A stretch of DNA of 64,000 nt, taken from positions 4,898,001 to 4,962,000 of the forward strand of contig OZ252150.1 of NCBI GenBank assembly GCA_965248775.1, given 5' to 3'. The stretch is from JBHHUI01 sp965248775. Lineage in GTDB: Bacteria; Chloroflexota; Anaerolineae; Anaerolineales; JBHHUI01. This document shows, one piece after another, positions 26,400 to 34,507 of the stretch. Within the stretch, counting starts at the first letter, position 1; the number at the start of each line of letters is the position of its first letter. The position numbers were made by a program, and so were the translations under genes. The notes beneath the pieces were generated by a model. That model ran no database searches and had not been told where the DNA came from. It saw nothing but the letters and a program-made list of their open reading frames with translations.

Positions 26400-27728
26400 G
26401 GAACGAGAATTAAATAATTTGGGCAGTTGGTTCACAACGGATGCAAGCAGTGATATTCTCTTGGCTTCATCAGAACACTAGCCCGGAGGCCATGATGAAA
26501 CCCTATGCGCCCGAACATGAAGAAATGATGCGCCGCTTTTACAACAGCTTGAACGAGAAAGATGGGCGTCGCTTTGCTGGTTTCGAAGCCTTGAGATTTG
26601 GACACGGCGGACGGAGTTACATTGCGCGGGTGTTGGGGTGCAGTCGCAACACGGTGAGCAAAGGCGCCCGCGAAGTCAGTGGCTTGCCCAAGGGCGAAGT
26701 GGAGCAGCGCATTCGGAAGCCAGGCGGCGGACGCAAACCGTACTACGTCACATGGGGGGCGCAACTTGCTGAGAAGTTCCTGGCAGTGTTGCGCGAGCAC
26801 ACAGCCGGTGACCCGCTGGACGAGAGGGTGCGCTGGACGAACCTGACCCCGGGCGAGATTGTTGCGGCGTTGCGGGCCGAGCACGACATCGTGGTCAGCA
26901 AATATGTGGTGCGCAAGTTGCTGCAGAAGCACAACTATCGCCGCCGAAAAGCGCAAAAGAAACTCGGTTTGAAGGCCGAGATTGAAAACCGCAACGAGCA
27001 ATTTGAGAACATCACGCGGCTCAAGACCGAATTCGAAGCGGCGGGCAATCCCATTGTCAGCATGGACAGCAAGAAAAAGGAATATCTGGGCAATTTCTAC
27101 CGAGACGGACATTTGTACACCCTGGAAGAACTGCAAACTTATGACCATGATTTCAACAGCTATGCTGCTGGGGTCAGCATTCCTCACAGTCTCTACGACT
27201 TGCGTCTCAATGTCGGCTACATCCAACTCGGCGGCAGTCATGATACCAGTGAATTCGCTTGCGATAGCTTTCGCCATTGGTGGTACACATACGGCCACTA
27301 CCACTATCCCAACGCCACTTCTATTCTCGTGCTTTGCGATGGCGGCGGGAGTAACAGTTCCCGCTACTACATCTTCAAGCAAGACTTGCAAGCACTGGCC
27401 GATGAAATCGGGGTCGAAATTCGCATTGCTCACTATCCACCCTATTGCTCGAAATACAACCCCAGCGAACACCGTTTCTTCCCGCATGTTACCCGCGCTT
27501 GCCAAGGCGTGATCTTCACCAGCCGCAAACTCGTCAAAGAACTGATGGAAAAAACCAGCACCAAGACCGGACTGAAAGCTTTTGTCCATGTTATTGACCA
27601 GGTCTACGAAACCGGTCGTAAAGTAGCCACAGATTTCAGGGACAACATGCGCATTATCTTTGATGATTTCTTGCCCCAATGGAATTACCGCGCTCTCCCA
27701 TTTGCACAAGTTATTTAATTCTCATTCC
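26400..27728 (+). mobile_element. ISAzo13-family element, copy a (1,329 bp)
   Basis: Ends GGAACGAGAATTAAATAA and complement of GGAATGAGAATTAAATAA; 3-bp duplication CTA at 26397-26399 and 27729-27731. The element at 61928-63256 has the same length and differs at only a few bases. Confidence 0.9.
26495..27718 (+). CDS. ISAzo13-family transposase, copy a
   Basis: The second of two adjacent ATGs (26492, 26495) is chosen because it sits five bases after GGAGG; a longer frame opens at 26441. The product (about 407 aa) has an N-terminal HTH (GGRSYIARVLGCSRNTVSKG), a second HTH-like part (VVSKYVVRKLLQKHNYRRRK), and a DDE core with IVSMDSKKKEYLGNF (first Asp), VLCDGGGSNSSR (second Asp) and YCSKYNPSEHRFFPHV (Glu). 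These are the marks of ISAzo13 transposases in the IS630/Tc1-like superfamily. The gene is intact and copy b is nearly identical, so recent movement is likely. Confidence 0.92.
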   Translation: MKPYAPEHEEMMRRFYNSLNEKDGRRFAGFEALRFGHGGRSYIARVLGCSRNTVSKGAREVSGLPKGEVEQRIRKPGGGRKPYYVTWGAQLAEKFLAVLREHTAGDPLDERVRWTNLTPGEIVAALRAEHDIVVSKYVVRKLLQKHNYRRRKAQKKLGLKAEIENRNEQFENITRLKTEFEAAGNPIVSMDSKKKEYLGNFYRDGHLYTLEELQTYDHDFNSYAAGVSIPHSLYDLRLNVGYIQLGGSHDTSEFACDSFRHWWYTYGHYHYPNATSILVLCDGGGSNSSRYYIFKQDLQALADEIGVEIRIAHYPPYCSKYNPSEHRFFPHVTRACQGVIFTSRKLVKELMEKTSTKTGLKAFVHVIDQVYETGRKVATDFRDNMRIIFDDFLPQWNYRALPFAQVI

Positions 27729-28102
27729 CTAGCATCAGAATATCAAGGCACATCAAGTCAGGTCGGTGGCGGCGGGCTGCGTTGAGGGTCTCCACACCCG
27801 AATTGGCGACTGTTACGCCAAGACCGTCGATACGCAGAGAGCGTTCAATACTCCCGGCAACAAGCTTTTCGTCATCTACAACCAGAATTTGTGGCTTGTA
27901 TGTGTTTATCATCTCAACCCCTTATTTTCACTTATACGTATTCCGCCTGCTCCCCGGCATGCTCGTTGCTGAGCTTCGTCGTGCGGCAATATCCATCCTG
28001 CAAATCCAATTTCACTGTATGCTGATTGTCACGACGTCTCGATCGCTGCGACATTCTTAGCGATCTCCTCTACAAAACAACGTGGGGGTTCCGCTCTTCT
28101 AC

Positions 28103-28921
28103 GGTAGTGGTTACATGTTGACTGATGAGTCTGGAAAAAGTAAGTTGTTGGCCTGCCAAACAGAAGAGCGCCAAAATGATCCAGAGTGTCATCACGCATG
28201 AGTGTTCAAAGTGCAGGAGCCTCAACATTGTCAAGAATGGTACAGACTATAAAGGCGGTCAGAAGTTTCATTGTCTCGATTGCGCCGCTTATGGAATGTT
28301 GGAACCGCAAAGCCGTTCTTATCCTGAGTTCATCAGAGAATTTGTCCTACGCACCTATCGAGAGCGAGCCAGTATGCGCGGCATTGAGCGCATCTTTGGC
28401 ATCGCGCGGCAGACATTAGCACGCTGGATTCTGGAGAAGGCCGGCGCTATGCCGAACCTGGCTGACACTTTAGAAACCGTAAAAACGGATGATGTGCTGG
28501 AATTGGATGAATTATGGTCATTTGTACGCACAAAAAACGATAAACGTTGGATATGGGTCGCGCTGTGTCGGCGCACGCGCCAAGTGGTGGCCTATTTTAT
28601 TGGCGACCGCAGTGAAAAAAGTTGTCGCGCGTTATGGAAATCCATCCCAGCATCCTACAAAGCGTGTTGCTCCTTCAGCGACTTCTGGCACGCTTACCAG
28701 AAGGTTTTACCAAACGACACTCACCAAAGTGTCGGCAAAGAAAGCGGCCAGACATCTCACGTGGAACGCTGGAACAACACCTTGCGCCAGAGACTGGCTC
28801 GCTTCGTGCGCAAAACTCTTTCTTTCTCCAAGTCCGACGTTTACCATGAAGCTGTACTCAAGTTGTATCTCCATTACTACAATACAGCGTGGTCCCCATC
28901 AGTTACCATGTAACCACTACC
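28103..28921 (+). mobile_element. IS1-family element, copy b (819 bp)
   Basis: Same inverted repeats as copy a; 8-bp duplication TCTTCTAC at 28095-28102 and 28922-28929. Opposite orientation to copy a. Confidence 0.93.
28176..28913 (+). CDS. IS1-family transposase, copy b
   Basis: Protein identical to copy a from MIQSVITHECSKCRS onward; just upstream one residue differs (K for R in the segment CWPAKQ(K/R)SAK). Zinc finger CSKC/CLDC, HTH SMRGIERIFGIARQTL, DELWSFV, DFWHAY and HVERWNNTLRQR are all intact. An upstream in-frame Met at 28125 overlaps the terminal repeat and is less likely. Intact and probably mobile. Confidence 0.92.
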   Translation: MIQSVITHECSKCRSLNIVKNGTDYKGGQKFHCLDCAAYGMLEPQSRSYPEFIREFVLRTYRERASMRGIERIFGIARQTLARWILEKAGAMPNLADTLETVKTDDVLELDELWSFVRTKNDKRWIWVALCRRTRQVVAYFIGDRSEKSCRALWKSIPASYKACCSFSDFWHAYQKVLPNDTHQSVGKESGQTSHVERWNNTLRQRLARFVRKTLSFSKSDVYHEAVLKLYLHYYNTAWSPSVTM

Positions 28922-29040
28922 TCTTCTACATATGGAAAGCATACAATTTATTTGTCGAAGCTCTGCCCCAGGAAACTCTGGAGTTGTCCCAAACAAAAGG
29001 ATGGTCATTCCAGACTATCAGTAACTGGTTAAATTGCTAG

Positions 29041-29781
29041 GTTTTCTTCTCGAGAGAATTTGGGAGCGGCGTTTAGTTGGCCTGCCTATTGGATGTCAGG
29101 GATACGGTCGCTTGTAAGATCGACGAGGAAGGAAAAGTGTAAATAAATTGTATACCGCTGGTGATATACATTCTCACACGGAGAGCCACTATGTATCCTA
29201 CTGCCGCCGTGAATGTTCGATGGAAACCGGTGAAGTGGGGTAGGGAGAAAACTTTATATTGCCAAATTTGGTTGGAACGATCCTGATCGCGGTCTCGATA
29301 CCCGCCCAGTCGTAGGCGACCAGTACAGTCACTGGATTGCGCTGTACGCGGTCGGGAGTGCGATCGACTGCATCACATTAACAGCGCAGGATCGTGTAGC
29401 TTCGAGTGCTGCAATGTGATAATGATACTCGTTGGTATGTAAATTCGGGCGATAGTCATTGGGAGTTGCCGAAGGAGTGGAGGTCATGACAACCTAGGTC
29501 TACTAGGTTTTATGTAATTAGACCAAAAATTAATACCTCAGAGAGGAATCGAACCTTTAACTTGAGAATTGCTCCCTAATTCTTCAATATAAGCAAGGAG
29601 CTTTTGTCCGACAGAGTCAGTCAGGCGATCTTCAAAAGGCTTGCCAAGTTCGCCGTTACCCCGATCAGCTTAATCATCTGGGGTGTGTAGTGTATCCCTA
29701 TCTACATTGGCAAGCGTTGGGAAGACGGGCAAATTTATATCTGGTGGCTGCTGATTGTGACGATACGGTCCTCGCCGAATA
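29041..29781. other. Long intergenic stretch with a possible decayed gene
   Basis: No intact gene is recognised in about 740 bp. ATG at 29191 after GGAGAGCC opens a 31-codon frame (MYPTAAVNVRWKPVK...), and another frame downstream reads VVGDQYSHWIALYAVG, together vaguely like a broken SH3b-type secreted protein. At 29491-29510 there is a CCTAG...CTAGG inverted repeat. The sequence at 29541-29560 has a T-loop-like GGTTCGATTCC on the minus strand, but no tRNA can be folded. Confidence 0.35.
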
Positions 29782-30060
29782 TTATTCAAGTCCGATTGAA
29801 AACATGCGCTCCAGATCGTGGCGCGAGAAGACCCGGAACGCAATCAGCGTCTCAGTGTCTGAAATTCCATCGACAATCGTCATTTTGCTGGTGATCAGTT
29901 CGGCCAAGGCGTCATTGTCCGGGACGCGCAATATGGCGACAAGGTCATAACGCCCGGCGACTGAAAAAACCTCGGAGATGCCTTCAATGCCTGCAAGCTC
30001 TTCGGCGGCGCTGTTAATCATGTCCCGTTCGGCGTTAATTAATATAATCGCAGAGACCAT
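29782..30060 (-). CDS. Stand-alone Lrp/AsnC ligand-binding (RAM) domain protein
   Basis: 92 residues with no HTH. MVSAIILINAERDMINSAAE ... GISEVFSVAGRYDLVAILRV ... LAELITSKMTIVDGISDTET is the beta-alpha-beta-beta-alpha-beta RAM fold, with the VxGxYDL motif that lines the amino-acid pocket. Full Lrp proteins are about 150 residues; one-domain versions are common and form oligomers that may sense amino acids or modulate full-length partners. It follows the DinB-like gene by 16 bp on the same strand, with AAAGGAGCT just before its ATG, so it is likely the last gene of the malic enzyme operon. Confidence 0.88.
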   Translation of the reverse strand: MVSAIILINAERDMINSAAEELAGIEGISEVFSVAGRYDLVAILRVPDNDALAELITSKMTIVDGISDTETLIAFRVFSRHDLERMFSIGLE

Positions 30061-30076
30061 TCGTAGCTCCTTTCGG

Positions 30077-30553
30077 CTATATAGCCGTTTGTGTCGTACG
30101 TACTAATCGAGAGACTTGTGCAAGATGGTGATCGTCGTGTTCGGCGATGAAATACGTGGGGTCGATCACCCGCATCGGTTTCTTTAAGCGCGGGTGGTGG
30201 GCGGTTTTCAATACCTCTCTCGTATCTAGGACATCCAATTGTTTTACAATTGCAAATCGTTCCGTATGGAAATCTGCAACGATTTGCAGCATCGAGCGCG
30301 CGTTGTGGTCGGCTTCGTGCGTTTTTCGATTCTCCAAATCTGCATTGCGCATCGTGTCCGCGCCGTTTAGGATATCGTCAAGTCGTCCGACCCACAACTC
30401 CTCCAGATCCCAGAGGTGACCAACTTCTTCCTGAATCGACCAGCGTTTGCCAACTTGTTGTGTGAGCATTTCCTCGGATAATCCGCGAACCAACTCTTCG
30501 GTTCGAACCTGTGTGCCACGCAGGCGCTCGACGATGTTTGGAAACATCCACAC
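30077..30553 (-). CDS. DinB-like (DUF664/DinB_2) four-helix protein, start uncertain
   Basis: 158 residues from the first ATG. The metal-site histidines of the DinB family appear in EEVGHLWDLEELW and AEHDDHHLAQV. These proteins are four-helix bundles, often thiol- or metal-dependent, with few defined roles. Family-like sequence (YAWFERRFSFDFDV) continues upstream in frame to the stop codon of the malic enzyme gene without an ATG, GTG or TTG except a GTG seven bases before the ATG, so either an unusual start codon is used or the N-terminus has been lost. It is transcribed with the malic enzyme gene (about 48 bp apart or overlapping). Confidence 0.8.
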   Translation of the reverse strand: MWMFPNIVERLRGTQVRTEELVRGLSEEMLTQQVGKRWSIQEEVGHLWDLEELWVGRLDDILNGADTMRNADLENRKTHEADHNARSMLQIVADFHTERFAIVKQLDVLDTREVLKTAHHPRLKKPMRVIDPTYFIAEHDDHHLAQVSRLVRTTQTAI

Positions 30554-30600
30554 GTCGAAATCGAATGAGAAGCGCCGCTCAAACCACGCGTATTCTTCGA

Positions 30601-32856
30601 TTATGGCCGGCCCTCTCTCGTTTGCGCGTCCATCATTGCTACCGCGGCCATATTCACAATATCTTCAACGGCATCCCCGGCCTGTAGGACATGCACAGGC
30701 CCGCCGAGCCCAAGCAATATCGGTCCGATGATGCGCGCGCCACCCAGCCGGTGCATCAGTTTGTAGGCAATGTTTGCCGAAGCGAGCGTTGGGAAGACGA
30801 GCACATTTGCATCGCTCACTTGGCTAAACGGATAGCGTTCCTCAATTAATTCCGGCACAACGGCAACATCGGCCTGCATTTCACCGTCCACAGCAAGGTC
30901 GGGGCGGCGTTCCCGCACGATTTTTACCGCGTCTCGCACCTTGGCGGAATAAGTATGCCGCACACTACCAAAGTTCGAGAAACTGAGCATTGCCACGCGT
31001 GGATTGATCCCTAGCGTTTGAGCAAAGTCGGCGGCAAGAATAGCCGCTTCAGCCATCGTTTCCTTACTTTGCTCAATGTTAACCGTTGCATCGGTGAAAA
31101 GATATACACGCTCATGCACAAGGACCAGATAGATGCCGGTAACCCGGCTGGTTCTGGGACGGGGTTCAAAAATCTGCAACGCCGGACGGATGACCTCTGG
31201 GTATTCATAAGTCAGGCCGGAGAGGAATGCGTCGGTGTCGCCCTCCTTCACCATCATCATTCCGTACAGATTCGGTTCGTAAAGTTTTTCGTGGGCCAGT
31301 TCGTTCGTGACGCCGTGCCGTTGGCGTAGTTGGTAATAGGCTTCGGCGTACACTGCTCGGCGTGGTGAGGTATTCGGGTCGATGATCTCCGGCGCGAAAC
31401 GCAAACCCAGATCCGCAATCCGGCTTTCTATCCGGTCGGGCCGCCCGAGCAGTACCGGCGTGCCGATGCCCTGTTCGACCACCTGGGCAGCAGCCCGGAT
31501 GATTTTAGTGTGCTCGCCTTCTGCCAAGACGATGCGCTTCGGGTTTGTGCGCGCTTTGTTGATGATGCGCCGTCGAACTTGTCGGCCACGACCCATACGG
31601 CCGGCGAGTTGTTCGCGGTATTCGTCCAGATCGATCTCACGGCGCGCCACGCCGGTTTCCATCGCGGCCTTCGCTACGGCAACACTCTCCCACAGCAGCA
31701 CACGCGAATCGAACGGTTTCGGAATCAAGTAGTCCGGGCCGAATTTAAGGGCCTCGAGATTGTATGCGGTTATAACGCTGTCCGGTACATCTTCATGGGC
31801 CAAGGCTGCCAGCGCGTGCGCCGCAGCAATCTGCATCTCATTGTTTATCGCGCGCGCTCGTACATCCAACGCACCGCGAAAGATGAACGGAAAGCCGAGC
31901 ACATTATTAATCTGGTTCGGATAGTCGCTCCGACCGGTAGCGACAATTGCATCCGGGCGCGCCTCACGCGCCAGCTCGTAGCGGATTTCCGGGTCCGGGT
32001 TTGACAGTGCAAAAATAATGGGCTGCTCCGCCATACTCTTGACCATCTCCGGGGTGAGTACATCTGCAATAGACAATCCCAAAAATAGGTCGGCGCCTGC
32101 GAGCGCATCTGCAAGTGTACGGCGCTCTGTCTGACGGGCGAAACGCAGCTTGTATTCATTCATGCCTTCTTCACGGCCGGCGTAGATGACCCCTTTTGAA
32201 TCCAACAGCAATATGTTTTCTTTGTAGACACCCAGTTGTGTATATAAATTAGCTGAGGCAATCGCTGCCGAACCGGCACCGTTAACGACGACACGCAATT
32301 CTGTGATGTTCTTGCCGGTTAGCTCCAACGCGTTGAGTAGCGCAGCTCCCGAAATGATGGCAGTGCCGTGCTGGTCGTCATGAAAGACCGGGATATCGAG
32401 CTCGGCTTTGAGGCGTGTCTCGATTTCAAAACACTCGGGTGCTTTGATGTCTTCCAGGTTGATGCCGCCAAATGTAGGGGTGATGGCCTTTACAACTGCG
32501 ATTAATTGCTCGACGTCTTCTGTGTCCACTTCGATATCGAAAACATCCACATCCGCAAACTGCTTGAACAGAACGCCCTTGCCTTCCATCACCGGTTTGG
32601 ACGCCAGAGCACCCCGATTGCCCATGCCGAGGATCGCTGTGCCATTCGACACAACGGCGACAAGGTTTGATTTTGCTGTGAATTCGAAGGCGGCCTCAGA
32701 GTCTTCGTCGATAGCGCGAACAACTTCGGCTACGCCGGGCGTATAAGCCAGCGAGAGATCGCGTTGCGTGTCGAGTGGCTTTGTTGGCGTAACCGAAATT
32801 TTTCCCGGTCGCCCGCGACTGTGATATTCAAAGACTTCCTTTGCAGTAACGCTCAT
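30601..32856 (-). CDS. maeB: NADP-dependent malic enzyme with C-terminal phosphotransacetylase-like domain
   Basis: 751 residues from MSVTAKEVFEYHSRGRPGKI, a start supported by CAAGGAACATCAT (an upstream in-frame ATG at 32922 has none). Malic domain (about 15-160) with YTPGVAEV and the catalytic Lys region; NAD(P)-binding domain (about 165-400) with HDDQHGTAI and VVNGAGSAAIA; phosphotransacetylase-like domain (about 430-750) with VLAEGEHTKIIRAA and LVFPTLASANIAYKL. It converts malate to pyruvate and CO2 with NADPH formation; the C-terminal domain in this class binds acetyl-CoA as a regulator rather than acting as an enzyme. Length matches MaeB (about 760). Confidence 0.94.
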   Translation of the reverse strand: MSVTAKEVFEYHSRGRPGKISVTPTKPLDTQRDLSLAYTPGVAEVVRAIDEDSEAAFEFTAKSNLVAVVSNGTAILGMGNRGALASKPVMEGKGVLFKQFADVDVFDIEVDTEDVEQLIAVVKAITPTFGGINLEDIKAPECFEIETRLKAELDIPVFHDDQHGTAIISGAALLNALELTGKNITELRVVVNGAGSAAIASANLYTQLGVYKENILLLDSKGVIYAGREEGMNEYKLRFARQTERRTLADALAGADLFLGLSIADVLTPEMVKSMAEQPIIFALSNPDPEIRYELAREARPDAIVATGRSDYPNQINNVLGFPFIFRGALDVRARAINNEMQIAAAHALAALAHEDVPDSVITAYNLEALKFGPDYLIPKPFDSRVLLWESVAVAKAAMETGVARREIDLDEYREQLAGRMGRGRQVRRRIINKARTNPKRIVLAEGEHTKIIRAAAQVVEQGIGTPVLLGRPDRIESRIADLGLRFAPEIIDPNTSPRRAVYAEAYYQLRQRHGVTNELAHEKLYEPNLYGMMMVKEGDTDAFLSGLTYEYPEVIRPALQIFEPRPRTSRVTGIYLVLVHERVYLFTDATVNIEQSKETMAEAAILAADFAQTLGINPRVAMLSFSNFGSVRHTYSAKVRDAVKIVRERRPDLAVDGEMQADVAVVPELIEERYPFSQVSDANVLVFPTLASANIAYKLMHRLGGARIIGPILLGLGGPVHVLQAGDAVEDIVNMAAVAMMDAQTREGRP

Positions 32857-33017
32857 ATGATGTTCCTTGAAATGTGAATTGCGCAATTGTACTCGATAGG
32901 GATCTACCAAAAGTGCCAGCACTTGGACACTCCGGGTGTCGGTTTATTGAAGAAGTGCCCGGTACCGCGTGCGGCGCCTTTGACTCCCTCCCCAAATACC
33001 GTTAAAGTGTTGCCACG

Positions 33018-33317
33018 ATGGACTTAAAAGAACTGACGACTGCCATGCACAAATTCGTGCGCTCGAAGGGCTGGTACGAACAGGACAGTGTGCGTCCACA
33101 AACGCCGCGCAACATCGCCACCTCGCTTGCTATTGAGGCAGCAGAAGTACTTGAGCACTTCCAATGGTCGGATGAAGAGCCAGATTCCGAGGCGCTCGCA
33201 GGGGAAATGGCGGATGTAGCGCTCTATCTCCTGCAATTGGCCGGGTTGTGCGACATTGATCTCGAAAGAGCGATCCAGGATAAATTGGCGACGAACTATG
33301 AGCGCGACTGGGATTAA
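33018..33317 (+). CDS. MazG-like nucleotide pyrophosphohydrolase
   Basis: 99 residues. The metal-binding helices are LAIEAAEVLEHFQW (ExxEx-type) and GEMADVALYLLQLAG (ExxD), typical of the short all-alpha NTP pyrophosphatases (RS21-C6/iMazG). It probably hydrolyses non-canonical or excess dNTPs. Its last 20 bases overlap the start of the NUDIX gene, and four genes in a row (33018-35584) are tightly coupled, suggesting a nucleotide-sanitation unit. No clear ribosome binding site precedes the ATG. Confidence 0.88.
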   Translation: MDLKELTTAMHKFVRSKGWYEQDSVRPQTPRNIATSLAIEAAEVLEHFQWSDEEPDSEALAGEMADVALYLLQLAGLCDIDLERAIQDKLATNYERDWD

Positions 33318-33861
33318 GCCCTGGCAGGTGCTCGCTCGGCGCACTGTCTATGCCAGTGAGTGGATCAACATGGAGCAATGGGATGTGCGCCTGCCGGACG
33401 GCTCCCGGATTCCAGACCATCATGTGGTTACATTTCCGCGCGAAGCTGTAGGCATCGTTCCCGTGGGAGTCGACGGAAGATTGCTCCTGATCGATCATTA
33501 TCGCTTTCAGACCGATTCGCGCGGCTGGGAGATCCCTGCCGGACAGATCGAATCTGGCGAGCAGGTGCTGGAGGCCGCCCGCCGCGAACTGTTGGAGGAG
33601 ACTGGCCACACCGCAAAACGCTGGCAGCGTCTCGGCCACTACTACCCTTCCAATGGCTCCAGCAATCAAGTATTTCATGTGTACATCGGCTGGGATGTCT
33701 ATCGAGTGGGCGCGGTGCATGATACCAATGAGACACTCGGCCTAAACTGGTTTGAGCCAGACGATGTGCGCGCACGTCTGCAGCGCAATGAAATACGCGA
33801 TGGCTTTTCGATTACCGGACTACATTGGGCACTTGCGGGCGCGTTGGGCGACAAGCCTTGA
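33298..33861 (+). CDS. NUDIX hydrolase (ADP-ribose pyrophosphatase type)
   Basis: 187 residues from MSATGIKPWQVLARRTVYAS; the ATG lies inside the end of the MazG gene. The NUDIX box is complete: GQIESGEQVLEAARRELLEETGH, with the catalytic REL-EE-G positions. The Arg/Gly stretch before it and the SNQVFHVYIG segment fit ADP-ribose or sugar-nucleotide pyrophosphatases of the NudF group. An in-frame ATG at 33256 is possible but would deepen the overlap to 62 bp. Confidence 0.92.
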   Translation: MSATGIKPWQVLARRTVYASEWINMEQWDVRLPDGSRIPDHHVVTFPREAVGIVPVGVDGRLLLIDHYRFQTDSRGWEIPAGQIESGEQVLEAARRELLEETGHTAKRWQRLGHYYPSNGSSNQVFHVYIGWDVYRVGAVHDTNETLGLNWFEPDDVRARLQRNEIRDGFSITGLHWALAGALGDKP

Positions 33862-34502
33862 AAATTCTGGCGATCAGCGACGAAGTCGTGCCGCATATTT
33901 ATAGTGAAAGAATTCGTGCCCTCTATGATGATGTGGACCTGGTGATCGGTTGTGGAGACGTTCCGTTCTACTATCTGGAATATGTTGTCTCCATGTTGCA
34001 TGCCCCACTTTTTTACGTACATGGAAATCACGATCACGCCAAGCAATATATGTCTGATGGGCGTGTCGCCACTTTTGCGGAGGGCTGCGTTTGCGTTGAC
34101 GATGAAGTTTCAAACCTGGATGGGCTCACTGCAAAAAAAGGTGGGCTGCTACTGGCTGGGTTGGGAGGCAGCATGCGTTACCGGCCGGGCAAACATCAGT
34201 ACACGAATAATCAGATGCGCAGGCGCATATTTAGTTTGCTCCCCAATTTATTATTTAACCGGCTGCGTTTTGGCCGTTTTTTAGATATCTTGATAACCCA
34301 CGCGCCGCCACTGGGCATCCACGACAAACCTGATCCGGCACATGTGGGGTTTCAGGTGTTTAACGACTTTATGCAACGCTTTCGACCACGCTATTTGTTA
34401 CATGGGCATTCGCATGTGGTGCGCAATAATGCCGCGACTCGTACGGAATATCTTTCGACTGAAGTCGTCAACGTCTACCCCTACCGCCTGATCGAGTTCT
34501 GA
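33858..34502 (+). CDS. Calcineurin-like metallophosphoesterase
   Basis: Likely start is TTG at 33858 overlapping the NUDIX stop (TTGA), giving LKILAISDEV at the N-terminus, where this family begins; the ATG at 33825 would overlap the NUDIX gene. Metal motifs: VIGCGDVPF (GD), YVHGNHDHA (GNHD), DILITHAPP (H) and LLHGHSHVV (GHxH). The usual D-x-H of the first motif reads S-D-E, so one metal ligand is altered, as in some family members with single-site variation. About 214 residues. Substrate unknown. Confidence 0.88.
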   Translation: MKILAISDEVVPHIYSERIRALYDDVDLVIGCGDVPFYYLEYVVSMLHAPLFYVHGNHDHAKQYMSDGRVATFAEGCVCVDDEVSNLDGLTAKKGGLLLAGLGGSMRYRPGKHQYTNNQMRRRIFSLLPNLLFNRLRFGRFLDILITHAPPLGIHDKPDPAHVGFQVFNDFMQRFRPRYLLHGHSHVVRNNAATRTEYLSTEVVNVYPYRLIEF

Positions 34503-34507
34503 GTGAA

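Larger units (their letters stand above)
25843..27912 (-). pseudogene. OmpR/PhoB-family response regulator split by an ISAzo13 element
   Basis: The N-terminal part (27912 to 27729, MINTYKPQILVVDDEKLVAG ... RRHRPDLMCLDILML) and the C-terminal part (26399 to 25843, GMDGYEVCRQLRADP ...) join in frame when the IS and one copy of the CTA duplication are removed, giving 245 residues. The receiver has DD, Asp of CLDILM, and TKPF Lys; the winged-helix output reads LTPVQFDLLYYLMSHPDEVF ... DLVRVHVKNLREKIE ... VPRYGYTI. The downstream fragment lacks strands beta-1 to beta-3 and cannot be phosphorylated. It stands alone with no partner kinase next to it. Confidence 0.92.
28082..29040 (+). pseudogene. 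Short unknown frame interrupted by IS1 copy b
   Basis: When the IS1 copy and one 8-bp duplication are removed, a frame from GTG at 28082 reads MGVPLFYIWKAYNLFVEALP then QETLELSQTKGWSFQTISNW and stops at 29040 (43 aa). There is no clear ribosome binding site and no known family. It may be chance; it is listed because the insertion site falls inside it. Confidence 0.2.

Noticed and set aside
26432..27709. 425-codon open frame on the minus strand opposite the ISAzo13 transposase (also 61960-63237)
   Set aside because: It is the antisense shadow of the transposase with the same length, no ribosome binding site, and no recognisable domains.
29530..29620. tRNA-like signal on the minus strand (T-loop-like GGTTCGATTCC and a 5-bp stem with a seven-base loop)
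   Set aside because: No matching 5' acceptor strand or D-arm exists within 90 nt, the T-stem has a mismatch, and the loop lacks the U33 position.
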